Assembly (NCBI GenBank): GCA_003254905.1
Contig: QANU01025285.1
Span: 254,197 to 318,196, forward strand
DNA: 64,000 bases
DNA from: Nissolia schottii
Taxonomy: Eukaryota > Streptophyta > Magnoliopsida > Fabales > Fabaceae
Reading direction: 5' to 3'
Within the stretch, counting starts at the first letter, position 1. Each line of letters opens with the position of its first letter. The notes under the pieces were generated by a model. The model saw only the letters and a list, made by a program, of their open reading frames with translations, made no database searches and had not been told where the DNA came from. Shown here piece after piece: positions 14,041 to 25,367 of the stretch. The position numbers and the translations under genes were made by a program.

Positions 14041-14067
14041 ATTAATATAATAACAAATTAAGGAAGA

Positions 14068-14099
14068 TGTGTGTGTGTGTGTTTGTGTGTGTGTGCGCG
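14068..14099. repeat. (GT)n/(CA)n microsatellite in the 5' leader of the HLS1-like gene
   Basis: Interrupted GT dinucleotide run, 28-60 bp upstream of the start codon on the gene strand, between the TATA-like element and the ATG. It is probably transcribed. Confidence 0.85.
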
Positions 14100-14313
14100 T
14101 AGCTAGAGCTATGTAGAGGTGACATAGGAGAAGAAGGGTATATATGCTCTTTAATTTGGTGTGTATAGTGAAAGGAAGGTCGAAGATTTAAAGAAGGTAG
14201 AGAAGATAGAGATGCAGCAACAGAAAGTGCAGCCAATACAAGAAGTGGTGACACATACAAAAGTACTTCAAGAAAGAATGGTTTGGCATAGACTTCAATA
14301 CATATGATAATGA

Positions 14314-14323
14314 TTTATATATA
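14314..14323 (-). promoter_or_regulatory. Candidate TATA box of the HLS1-like gene
   Basis: On the gene strand this reads TATATATAAA, about 275 bp upstream of the start codon. It lies just downstream of a CT-rich tract (14328-14385 on the plus strand as GA), a common plant core-promoter layout. It would give a 5' leader of roughly 240 nt. Inferred from position only. Confidence 0.45.
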
Positions 14324-14325
14324 TG

Positions 14326-14386
14326 CAGGGGAGAGGGAGAGGGAGAGGGAGAGAAATAGAGAGCAGGGGGAGGAGAGAGAGATTGG
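14326..14386. repeat. GA-rich (GAGAGG)n tract
   Basis: A GGGAGA-type hexamer run followed by GA repeats in the presumed promoter of the HLS1-like gene. It reads as pyrimidine-rich CT on the gene strand. GAGA/CT tracts are frequent in plant core promoters. Confidence 0.8.
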
Positions 14387-14399
14387 AACTTGGGAATGT

Positions 14400-15396
14400 T
14401 CTTTATGAGGTCATCAAAAACCTAGGCTTCAATAATAAAATCGTAGGCAAAAGTTATAGATTAATAATAGAATGTGTTTTTTGTCTCTAGCTTTTTGGTG
14501 CCCATTCTAAATGTATGGCTAGAGAGTAATGTCATTCTCATATACAAGTTTATCACACACATATATATAGAATTCGCATAATTTTTATTATTATATATTT
14601 TGCCAAATATATATACTAAGCCCCACTTTTAAATTCGTGGGGATTCCCCAAGGCCCCTCACACCTCAACTAAAATACAACTAAGAAATACATCAGATGGA
14701 GAATAAAACAACTAAGAAATTGTTTTCGGTGATTTTTTGTTTTTACTAGTCACAACATATAATTAACGAATTCACTTTGTTCCAAAATTTTAATTTGGGA
14801 AATTGAAACGGTTCCTCTTGTGGAATCTCAGAAAAATATTCAAAGTGCATGAGAATTGGATATTTATCCCTTTTATTATCTTGCATCATCGGAGTTGTCA
14901 ATATATAACTTTTGTAACATAGTTATTTTGATTTCAAGTTTTAGTTTCAGAGTGGTGTGTGCAAGAAACAACTGTATAAAAACTTGAAATTTTAAAGTAA
15001 TATATAGCATTACTCGACAATTCTTATACAGTACAATTCCAATTCCTTATATAAGAATCTCTCATCTTTCAGTGACAATTCCAATTCCTTATATGAGAAT
15101 CTCTCATCTTTCAGTTGTTGAAAATAGCACGAAGAATGTGTCTATCACAATCCAATTTCAACTTATAGCTGACCACAAATATTTTAAGAGCTACAAAGCA
15201 CGTATACTTCTTTTTAACAGCGTGTCTATGTGCCTAATACATGTTAGTAATCAATATTTCAAGACTAATTGGACATATTTCGGACGCAGTCCAAATTAGA
15301 AACTATATGTGAGCTACTAGCTAGTATGTGATATTTTTGTGAAACAAAATTATTAATTATACATAATACGGTTATATAAAATTATATACGTATACA
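14400..15396. other. AT-rich spacer with a 42-bp direct duplication
   Basis: No gene seen. A 42-bp unit starting ACAATTCCAATTCCTTATAT occurs twice head to tail at 15033-15074 and 15075-15116 with very few differences. The rest is AT-rich DNA upstream of the HLS1-like promoter. Confidence 0.7.
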
Positions 15397-15619
15397 AAAA
15401 TGCTACATGTACACCCAATTTTATATACTCATACATACACCATTAATAATGTGCAAACTTTATTATCATGAGTGCACAAACATTACAAACTTATAGATGA
15501 TATTCTCAATTATACTTAATTAAGTGCACAAACATTACAGACATTAAAACACAAACTTTATGTATATAAGTACAGGGTGTATGTATAGTGTATAATTTTT
15601 GGTGTACGTGTAATAAGAC
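15397..15619. mobile_element. Short foldback MITE
   Basis: The left end (AATGCTACATGTACACCCAA and on through CATACATACACC) pairs with the reverse complement of the right end (GGTGTATGTATAG...GGTGTACGTGTAATAAG). This gives imperfect inverted arms of about 45 bp around an AT-rich centre with two copies of a GTGCACAAACATTACA motif. No coding capacity and no clear target duplication. Confidence 0.6.
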
Positions 15620-16660
15620 TCATATGTATATATCCACGTTAGGTTAACCTCAGGATCACGCATGATCACTCGGTGCACGCCCAATGATTTGTGTTGTTGT
15701 CCTACCTTATTCGTTATTAAATTGATTATGAAAGAAAGCACCAATTCGGATCTCAAGAATCAAGTCTCAGAAATTAAATTTGTTACGTGAACAATATTAA
15801 TTAAAAGTTTAAATTATGATATTATGTGAAATCAAATAGCAACAATCAAAAAATTTTTATATTTTATATCAAAATGTTAAGATTACAAAAACTTTATTGA
15901 TCAGTATGAATCAGTTAGATATTTTGGCCATTCCAACAATGTTAGATAAACTACTAGTTAGATTGTGATCGAAAAAAAAGTACAAAAGACCGCAAAGTGC
16001 CCCACTACAAATTTCACAATCCCACACTCATCCGTACAAGTCGGCAAAGGTATAATTAAAATACTTTTTTCAGAAATGAGAATCTAATGATGGGGGGTAA
16101 CCATATTGAACAGGAAGTGTTCATATTAGTAATTTAATCAGCACCTGATTAAATAGATTAAATAGATTAAATAGATTGATTAGATCGCACATTTAAGGTG
16201 GGTACGTGTACATCGTTAAAAGAGGCGTGTTAGCTAAAGTAACATAATTAAGTGCAAGGGTTACATTAGTTAATTACATGAGATTAATTTAATGGGATAG
16301 GGTGTTGTGGGAAGGGGCTTTATTTAGCCCTTTGGGATTGGAGAATGTCTTTATCTCATTAACAAATGCAACACTCAAGGCTTTATTTATTTAGTTTTTC
16401 AATTTTGCAATATATTTTGGACAAAATTATACTTTTGTTCTTCTTTTTATATCTAATCTATCAATTTGATCCCTAACTCTTTTTGTACTAATTTGATTTT
16501 TTTATATTTTAAATTACTATTAATTTTAATTTTTAATCATTGATAATTAGTCTTTTACATTTTAAATTGCTATCAATTTGGCCCATAACGTTAATGAAGT
16601 TGATAAAAAAAAAGAAAGAAACGTTATGAGGTAAAATTAATAGCTCGGATAAAGTTAAAG

Positions 16661-16694
<34 letters not shown>

Positions 16695-17397
16695 NTATGT
16701 TGTGTGGCCATGGGTGGGCCCCTTTGTCTTTAGAGACATTAGATTCGAAAGTGAAAGTTAAACCCCACTAAACCCATGCTTTGCTTTATGTTTTATTAAT
16801 GATTTTAAAATATTTATATATTAACATGATTGCCCTAAATTCCAAATGAAGGGAATGACTGCTACCATAGACCAAGAGTCTCTAATCACTATGATGAGCA
16901 TAAAAGTAACTTTCAGGAAACTTCTCTGTTGGTGTTGGGGTCATACGGCCAAAGAACAAAACAGTAATAGTCATAAATAAACGTCTTTTAGAAAGTGAAA
17001 ACTGAAAAGGGCTGTGTTGAAAAAGTAAGATCCACACTTATACAAATAATTAAAATTATCTTATCCTATCTATGAAGAGAATCACTATCTAAATGGGAGG
17101 TTGATTGATGTGCGTGCATATATTGAGGGTGGGTAAACACTGTGCTGACTAATTGGCTATAACTGTGCTATATTTTTCTCACACTTTTCTTGCTGATTCA
17201 GACTGAGCCTATGTATTTTGTTTATCACAGCTTAGTTGCTGATTTTTATTTTGTGTGTTTTTTTCACTGTAATAATTGAAAAAAAAATATCAACTCCTAA
17301 ATTAGGGTTGAGCATTTAATTAGATGCATTCAGAAAGTACGGTTTCTTTGTGAAATTGCTATGTTTGCATCTGACGCTTTGTGACTATCGACACATG
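15620..17397. other. AT-rich spacer with small repeats
   Basis: No gene recognised. It contains short AGATTAAAT repeats at 16148-16178, a TA microsatellite at 16661-16694 ending in a single N (16695), and otherwise AT-rich sequence. Confidence 0.6.
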
Positions 17398-17405
17398 TGA
17401 TTTAA

Positions 17406-17973
17406 TAGGAGTGAACATGAGTTGAGTCTGACCTGCCGACTTGCCAATTCAATCCGTCGGATTGAGTCAGGCCCAATAGATCTGTCATATTATATTGGTC
17501 GAGTCTCGGGTTCCTACTTTGTAACCCGACCCAACTCGCAACTCGCCTATATATGTTATATTTTTTTAAAAAAATAGACTTTATGTTATTCATTAACAAT
17601 TACATTGATATTACTTATAATTTTGAATTGTTAAAATATTGTTGTTTTAAATTAAAAAAATAGATTTTTTAATTTAAAAAATAGGTGTGTTTTTTTAAAA
17701 AATAATACCTTTTTCTATTTAAAAAAATGAATTTTTTATTAAAGAAATAGAATTTTTTTTAAAAAAAATTAGTTTTTTTTTTAAAAAAGAGAGGGTAGGT
17801 CACCCGCCAACCTGCCTAACCCAACCCGACCCGAGCGAGTGGCGGTCTGGCGGGTACCCATAAAAAAATGACAATTTTACCTGACCCGACCCACTCGCTG
17901 GTAGGCGGGTCGGATCGGACGTCAGATCGGTGACATGGCGGGTCCTACCCGACCCGACCCATGTTCACCCCTA
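17406..17973. mobile_element. Non-autonomous hAT-type element with exact target duplication
   Basis: The element begins TAGGAGTGAACATG and ends CATGTTCACCCCTA, an imperfect terminal inverted repeat of about 14 bp. It is flanked by the identical 8-bp direct repeat TGATTTAA (17398-17405 and 17974-17981), the size expected for hAT transposition. The sub-terminal regions are rich in GGGT/ACCC (as in GACCCGACCC) and the middle is poly(A/T)-rich. It is 568 bp long with no transposase. Related to the element at 45305-45836. Confidence 0.9.
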
Positions 17974-18269
17974 TGATTTAAAGTGTTCAAATAAAAAATT
18001 TGTAATTAACTATGTCTAAGTGTGTCTAAGCTAGATCTTAAAGTTGTTGGGTTGTGTCCAAATAAAAAAATATTTTAAATATTTAATAATTTACAATAAC
18101 ATAAATACTTAAAAAATTAGTACGTACTCCCATAGAAACTATTTAGAATACTTTGCATATTTTAAAAGAGTTTAGAAAGTATTGAAAAATGATAGTTTAA
18201 TATCAACAAAAGTATAAAGATATTATTATAAATCTTGAATCTTATACATATATATGTCATGCTCGTGTC

Positions 18270-20097
18270 CTATAAATTTTTTAAGTTGGTGTGTCCTAGC
18301 TTAGGGTTACTGTAGCTCCTCAGTGGGTTACTTTAGCGTAGAGATTATCTCATTACCTTGGTTAGAATCCAGGCTACTCAGGAGATCTCTACGTATTCAT
18401 GCATACTAGATTCCTACTGATTATTATTATTATTCGTCCTAGTCCTGAGTAGCTTTATCTAAATTACTAGGTGAGGGGGAATCTCTACTCTATTACCTAT
18501 GCCTTCGTGCTTATTAAATTTATTCGCTTGATCTACAACGTTTATATAGGTCGTCTCGAGCGTTCTCTTGACGATAGTTATATGCTAGCTATATAGACTT
18601 ACATCCATATAGTCATACATCACATATCTTATGCATGAGGGGATCTGGGGTTCTCTTACGCTTCCGGTCAAACTAGGGGACCGGGGTTGCGTCCTTCTTA
18701 GCTCTTTATGTCCTTCCACCGTTGTATATTGAGGGACCATCATCCTTACCCAGTGTACAACCTGCTTCTAACTTCTATATTGAGGACGACCAGACAGCGC
18801 TCTAACCTGAGTGGTTGCGAACCACCAATGAAAACTAGGGTCATTTATCGCTCATCAATAGGAATAACCATCCACCTAGTGGGATGGTAAGGGGCCGGTC
18901 CTTGTGACGCGACCAGGCATGGACTCATGCTTTCCTCGGCCTGCCTTCGCGACATGATCGGGAACTTATTTTCACTCTCTAGCAGGCCCTTGTTACGCTA
19001 CCAAGAGTGATCTGCTTAACATTCTTTGGGACTTTGTGACATCATGTCCTCAAACATTCATCTTTTCTTTTCATCATAAAAACAGGTCTTAAACTTGCGT
19101 TTACATCATTGACCAATCCATCTTGTTGGACTGGCGAGGGGCTTGTCCGGTGGACGTGCCAAGAGAGGGGATAACTCTAACCATATAGCTACATACTTTA
19201 TATAAGGTACACCAAACCCTCTATGGCCAGAACTTTCTTAAGATATCACTTTTTTCCTAGGATTCAATTATGATCTTTAAGGCATTAGGTGATCATCGTC
19301 TAGTTATCTACTATCATTCTAAAGCTCTAACGATGACTGAGTCCTCATGATGCATGCTATCCCAGGTACAACACATAGTCACATAGTCATTTATATCATT
19401 ATATGTATAGTTCAGGAATTCAGTGCTTGGTTGGAGTGTGCGGCCCATGAAAACTTCTCGTTCAAGGTTAACTTAGTGAACTAGGATTTCTTTAAGCCGC
19501 TCAGCGCCCTAGCTAGACCACTCAGCGTCCATGAGGAACTCCTAGGTTACTTAGCCATTCTTGTGTCGGGTCTTTTTCAAGGATTCAGGTCAGGCCGCTC
19601 AGCCCCTGGACTTGAATACACAAAACGCTTGCCCATGCTTGAGGCCGCTCAGCTGGACGGTTAGTAGGACAAATTTCACAGCGTTAAAATCATTCTCAGT
19701 GCTTACTGAGGCTTCCTACACAGTTCCAACCAACACAGTTATATTTTTCTAACTTCAAAAGTACACCAAATCATTCATACATCATACTAAGCATATTTTC
19801 TACATAAACTCTACTACGTTATATTTTCACATAAACACCTATAAAACATCATAGAAAACCACATAGACAGTGGGTCTAAGATTACCCACTTCCTAAGCGT
19901 ATTTTGAATTGGTAAAGTTGATGTGGAGAATTTCTTATGGATGCTAGTGTGCTGTTATGATTTTTCTGACTCCGGTAGCGTAACCACAGTGTGCATGAAC
20001 GGAACCAAAAATTTGAGAAGCTGAAGAAATTTGATGCTGGAACTCGGTGGCCTTGGGGCTTTTTATAGTTCCCCAAGGTCGGTGCCACTATTCCCTC

Positions 20098-20155
<58 letters not shown>

Positions 20156-20600
20156 TATAATATTATATAATATATATAACCCTTATCCCTGCCCTTCGGT
20201 GGCAAAGGATAAGTTTGAAATAAAATCTAGCAGCTTGGTATAATTTCGATCATGTTTGATCGCGTTTGGTCGTTAATCGCTCGTGTGCGGATATCCTAAA
20301 AATATTTCGAACACATATTCACGATTTACTAATTTTCCTCATCAGGATGGTATGTCAAGTTAAGGTATTCATGAACTTATTTCCGTAAGAGTATATTTTC
20401 CGCCTTTGGCCTCTGCCGAAATTCCGGTGTCGACCGAAAATCGGGCCAGATCTCGCGAAGTTTTTGCGAGACCGCAAAACCATTATTTTGACTGATGTTT
20501 TGGAGAAATAAATTTTATAATTAATTTTTTAGTCTAAATAATCGTCCCGAACGCGTTAATTATGCGAAATCTTTGTAAGGGGAAGAATCAGGATGTTACA
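18270..20600. mobile_element. LTR-retrotransposon-type repeat, probable LTR or fragment
   Basis: A 2.3-kb segment of clearly higher G+C than its flanks, without coding frames. It ends at about 20600 with CAGGATGTTACA, a terminus like that of many Ty3/gypsy LTRs. It carries repeated CCGCTCAGCGCCC-like motifs (19497-19640). The left boundary is uncertain and no primer-binding site, polypurine tract or pol domain was found. A long, possibly solo, LTR is the best guess. Confidence 0.4.
20100..20156. repeat. (ATT)n microsatellite
   Basis: About 18 ATT units followed by degenerate AT repeats, inside the LTR-like segment. They create a spurious poly-Tyr open frame. Confidence 0.95.
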
Positions 20601-20610
20601 CACATACTAC

Positions 20611-21000
20611 ACTATTAGAAAAACCATGTATTGCAGTGGACGTTACGATGAAAAATTTACACTGTGTGCAGCGAAAGAGGTCATTTGCAGCGGTACTTGC
20701 GACAGAAACGAGCCGTCAAAAAATGGTTCAACAACTTTGCAGCGGACCGAGCTTCGTCGCAAATGGCAGAAATTTCCATCACAAAATCCAAAAATAACAT
20801 GGAACGTATATCCGCCACAGACTGCTGCCCATCCTAGTTTGTGGCGGAAGGTTTCCCACACAAGTTTTCGATGAAAGGCTTCCCACGCAAATTTCGCCAC
20901 AAATTATATTTTGTAAAACAAAAAATTAAAAGGCACGTCAAGGCATGTACCATTATTATTCACTGCAGTCACATCAGCAATAAAAATATGGTTTTCGTAC
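20611..21000. mobile_element. CACTA-like transposon end with sub-terminal motifs
   Basis: Starts CACTATTAGAAAAACC, close to the CACTA (En/Spm) terminal consensus. The next 300 bp carry repeated short motifs such as TTGCAGCGG, GTGGCGGAAGG and CGTCGCAAATGG in both orientations, as in CACTA sub-terminal regions. It sits directly after the LTR-like terminus. I could not find a matching right end. Confidence 0.45.
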
Positions 21001-21626
21001 CATTACAATGACTTTTCAAATAAACTTCTTTTCCAAACGGTTCTTTACAATGACTGTAGCAAAATATAAACATATAGAATTCTCAATAGTAAGTGTTTGG
21101 TATATAATTCCTTTCAAAAGAATGAACCACTTTTGCTTGCTCAAAATCTACATTTCTTTGGTAACTTTGATCACTTTCCGACTCACGTTTTTTGTTCAAA
21201 TTAAAATTTAGAGGTTTCTTCTTCTCTTCTATTGAGTCTTCCTTCTTTTCCTTGATTGAATCAACATCTTTCTTCTCCTTTGAATATTGGATCCACCCTA
21301 TACAAATCAAATAAGACACATTTAAGCTAGCAACATAACAAGACAATTAAGCTATTCTTGAGGAACAAAATCACCAAACAGTCAACGACAATCGACAAAC
21401 ATATTAGAATATCAAATCAAGAACCATTGTACATTGCATAAATGCTATCAATTAATGTTAACAACAATTGGAAGCAACTTGAAGTGAACTGGAGCTATAT
21501 AATGAAAATTTAAAACATTTAAAATTAATTAAAAAACTAACATGTATATTAAACTAACATATTTTAAAAAACATTTTTCGTTATGATATTTTAATTTAGT
21601 GTTGGTATTATTTATTTAAAATAGAT

Positions 21627-21695
21627 ACTCCCTCCGTTCCATAATGTCAGTTTCTTTCATTTTTTAGATTCATCCATAATTCAATGTATCTAGAC
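21627..21695. mobile_element. Truncated Stowaway/mariner-type MITE end
   Basis: Begins TACTCCCTCCGTTCCATAAT, the characteristic start of Stowaway MITEs including the TA, and continues through GATTCATCC and ATGTATCTAGACACA. The complementary right end (GGAACGGAGGGAGTA) is absent, and LTR-type sequence follows. Confidence 0.55.
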
Positions 21696-21699
21696 ACAC

Positions 21700-22060
21700 A
21701 TTGTGAGCTAAGGCGAACCCAAGTGCAAACACCGTGAGCAAACTTCAAATGCTCGGCATGTCCAATTTAAACCATAGGCTCTAATACCACCTGTTGGGCT
21801 TAAAGCGGTGAGGAGAGCCCAAAATCAGGGATATTTAAACCAACGAACTAAATGAGACACAAAACAGGTTAGACATTACATATTAACTCAAAACCTTAAG
21901 ATAATGAGTTTTATGAGTCTTTCCAAATATATACTACTCTTCACTTTAACCAAATTTCACCAATGTGAAACTTTAACATTCACACTTGAAAAACAACAAA
22001 AATCGCAACTAAACCCCTCAAAACTTTTCTTTTCCTTTCTTTTCCTCCAAAACAAACTCT
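21700..22060 (-). mobile_element. LTR retrotransposon (TRIM-like) fragment with Met-tRNA primer-binding site
   Basis: On the minus strand an LTR-like sequence ends GCTTTAAGCCCAACA (21794-21808) and is followed after two bases by TGGTATTAGAGCC (21779-21791), a one-base variant of the initiator-Met tRNA primer-binding site. The LTR part includes the typical ACTCAAAACCTTAAG and a CAATGTGAAAC motif (21961-21971). The upstream LTR boundary was not located. No gag or pol nearby, so a TRIM or truncated LTR element is likely. Confidence 0.6.
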
Positions 22061-22663
22061 CAAACACACCCTAAATAAAAAAGTAGGGGGTGGTTTCATT
22101 CTTAAATCAACAAAGTGAGACTCATATAACATTTTCACTTTATTGATTCAATGATGAAACCTTTTATTTTTTCTTCTAAAGTGAGACCAATCATCACTTT
22201 AAAAGAATTAAATCCAATTACATCAACCTCTCTCAAGGTCCTTTACTATTACACTTATCTCCCTCTAATTTACAATCTAACACTTATCTTTAAATCTTAA
22301 ATTTTTTTAAAAAGAAAATAAAAATCCATTTTTATTCCTCTCCAATTTTACAAAAAGATAAAATAGTCTTTCACTATTCAAAAGTTCAACGTTATAAAAT
22401 ATGGAACACGTTATTCTTTCAATTTACTTGTAGATGTCTGAGTTAACAGAGATGCACATATAACTTATTAAGTTGGGGTGTTGACTCTAGTATGACATCA
22501 AACAACGTATGACCCTTTTCTTTTTTTCCTGTTTGCGACCCAAAATCTGGCGGTTAAGCTAACGAAACCGTTGACCGGATGATTATAGGATTCAATTAGT
22601 TTAATTTTTCTCTAATATGTGAATGATAATGATACCACAGAACTTCCACTCGATGGTTGTGGA

Positions 22664-23166
22664 TAAGGTTGTCAAACTCGAGAGTTTAAGTAAACTCGTG
22701 GAGTTTCAGCAAACTCGAATCGTAAACTCGTATGAGTTTACATACGTAAAAAATTATGCTATAAGCAATATAATTAGGAATTAAACTTGATTAAATATTG
22801 TATTTATAATTAAAATTGAATAATGCTAACTTTAAATTAAATTAATGAAAGAAATATCATAAAATACACCTTAATGCATGACACTTAGTAGTTATGTCAT
22901 ATTTTATTCAATATCGGTATTATTTTATAGTTCAATAAAACATAGATCAATTATGATAAATATATGAAATTAGCTAAATAAACTCAATATATATTATCTA
23001 ATATAAACAAATTTAGGTAAGTATCTAACAAAGTTACAAAATTTATACATTTTGAGATAAACTCATAAACTCGTTGATAGATTTTAATACGTAAACTAGC
23101 TAGTAGAATCGAGAGTTTACTTAAACTCGTACGAGTTTGCGAGTTAACTCAAGAGTTTAATAACCA
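22664..23166. mobile_element. Mutator-like MITE with 10-bp flanking repeat
   Basis: The 503-bp element has inverted ends (TAAGGTTGTCAAACTC on the left, TGGTTATTAAACTC as the complement of the right). The sub-terminal regions are dense in AAACTCG/CGAGTTT in both orientations, and the core is AT-rich and non-coding. It is flanked by the identical direct repeat TGGTTGTGGA (22654-22663 and 23167-23176), close to the 9-bp duplication of Mutator-type transposition. Confidence 0.85.
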
Positions 23167-23466
23167 TGGTTGTGGACACCATTTAGACCCAAACACTTGT
23201 ATTGGAAGTGGCGGCTATGCTTCAGCAATTTTTTGCATAAAATTTAAAAAAAAAAAAAAAAAAGCTTGAGATACACATCAATCACAACCCTCAATAGCTC
23301 ACTATCTAAGCAATCAAAATCACACTAACTAGCCGGCTAGATATATTCATTTATATAATGCTATCTGCATAATACGGTCTGCACAACTCTGCAATCATTA
23401 GTATAGCTTTTTTTTTAATGCGTATCATTAATGTATCTTGGTCTAATAGTTTGGAGTTTTTTACTC

Positions 23467-24790
23467 TCTCCGTGGACGCTCTTTATTGTGTGCACGGAGG
23501 GAGGGGAATCCATCGGTTTGGACTTCGATGTCCCAATCGGCTTGGACTCATGCGCGCGAACCCAACTCCCTTTTCAATTCTTTTTATCAAAACAACAACT
23601 ACTAAAGGTATATAAACACTTAAAAGGTTTGTGATCTAACTAATGTGGGACTAGAACTTTTGAAATACATAAGCTTTGTTCTACTTCTCCCAAATACATA
23701 AGCTTTTGAAATACACAAGTTTTATTCTACCTCTCCCAAATACATTATAGATTGGTATTTATATAACCAAATTTTACAAATAAATATATGAATGTATGAA
23801 TTAAAAAGGACATCTCTTGCATTTGTGCCATTATTGCTGTGAGGCAGTAACTGTATGTTTGTGGCATGACACAAACCCAAAAAGTGGAAAAGTGAAGGTA
23901 TATTTGGTCAACAACATGTATAAAATGCTTGAGAATTGCTAAGATTTTGAAGAATTTTACTTAGTGTCTTCCCTGTCCATTTTTTCTTCTTCTTACGGGT
24001 GGTTGAAAACAGTGTTAAGCTCTATGTTTCTTTCATTTTCAAGCTCTTCTTCAAGTTGTCTTAAGTTTACAACTTTGGAAATCATCGGGATTAACAAGTT
24101 TTTAATTTTATTTTTTGGAGAAACCGGGATTAACAAGTTTAAACAAGTACAATTAGTTTTTTCTTGCTAAATTTATAATTTTTTAAAACTCATTATCTTC
24201 ACTTTTCTATCTAAAAAATCTTTATTCTCCATCTAAGTATCATCCTGCTACAGACCCCAAACTCAACATCTATGAACACCACCAAAAAAAAAAATTTGTT
24301 CTAGATTTTCACTATCTTTATTGATTTCAAATTACTCCAAATATGTTAAAGCAACTTCGAATAACAAATCATGCTAAGAGCAAATACTATTTTTTTTTCA
24401 TTTTTAATAAAATCTGTATATTAACAAAGGCTTATTTACTACATTCATATATTTATTGTCCTTTTTAATTCATACATTCATATATTTATTTGTAGAATTT
24501 GGTTGTATAAATCTATAATGTATTTGGGAGAAGTAGAACAAAACTTATGTATTTCAAAAGCTTATGTATTGGGAGAAGTAGAACAAGGCTTATGTATTTC
24601 AAAAGCTCTAGTCCCACATTGGTTAGATCACAAACCTTTTAATTGTTTATATACCTTTAGTAGTTGTTGTTTTGGTAAAAAGTGTTGAGAAGGGAGTTGG
24701 GCTCGCGCGCATGAGTCCAAGCCATTTCGGCCCTTCGAAGTGCAAATCGATCGATTCTCTCCCCTGCGCGCACGGTAAATAGTGTCCTGG
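23467..24790. repeat. Large inverted repeat, ~300-bp arms, ~0.7-kb spacer
   Basis: The left arm (about 23467-23776) matches the reverse complement of the right arm (about 24493-24790) over its whole length with scattered substitutions. Shared landmarks include GGACTCATGCGCGCGA, AACAACAACTACTAAAGGTA and GGTTTGTGATCTAAC. Each arm carries an outward-facing AGTCCCACATT motif followed some 30 bp later by a TATATACC box, an LTR-like promoter layout. The spacer (23777-24492) is AT-rich with no recognised coding sequence. It could be two LTRs in opposite orientation or a foldback transposon. Confidence 0.85.
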
Positions 24791-24915
24791 ACTTTTTGCA
24801 AAAATTTTTTTTGGTTTTTTGTAACTTACCTAAGAACCCATGATTTTCATTATAATGTATATACGAATGTGAACTTTCATTTTAATTAAACAAATTATAA
24901 ACAAAAAAAAACCTC

Positions 24916-25095
24916 ATTTGTCCCAAATTCGCCAACGCAATTGGCGAATTCTACCTGAATTCGCCAAACGCGTTGGCGAATCCTGCCACGTCAGCAGAAA
25001 CAGGGGTAGTCCTGTAATATGTTTTGAAACGGGAGTATTTTGGTAATTTGTTCCTCTGGCAGGGGCAAAAGAGTAAAAAATTCAATAGTTTGTTT
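24916..25095. repeat. Dispersed repeat with TTCGCCAACGC palindromes
   Basis: Contains ATTCGCCAACGCAATTGGCG followed by a second near-palindrome, ATTCGCCAAACGCGTTGGCG (24928-24977). Then comes CCTGTAATATGTTTTGAAAC...GGGGCAAAAGAGTAAAA (25011-25078), which closely matches one arm of the hairpin at 51597-51875. Non-coding. Confidence 0.7.
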
Positions 25096-25367
25096 AATGG
25101 AACAAGGTTTGAGAACATGCTATTATCCTGTGTTTGGATCCAGAGAAAACGAGTAGAAAGAAAACGCAACACGAGAAAACAAGGGGATTATGCCATAAAT
25201 TATAACTTAAGAAATATTTATGATCTTATGCATTATTAGTCATAAAATCATCAACCAATGTGGGCTAGTCAAGGTGGCAGGTACCTTTATTCCCTTAACC
25301 AGAGGTCTGTCCCCTTTAAGGGACTTTAGTCAAGTCGGGCCGGGTTCCTGAAGTAGATCAGCCCAAT

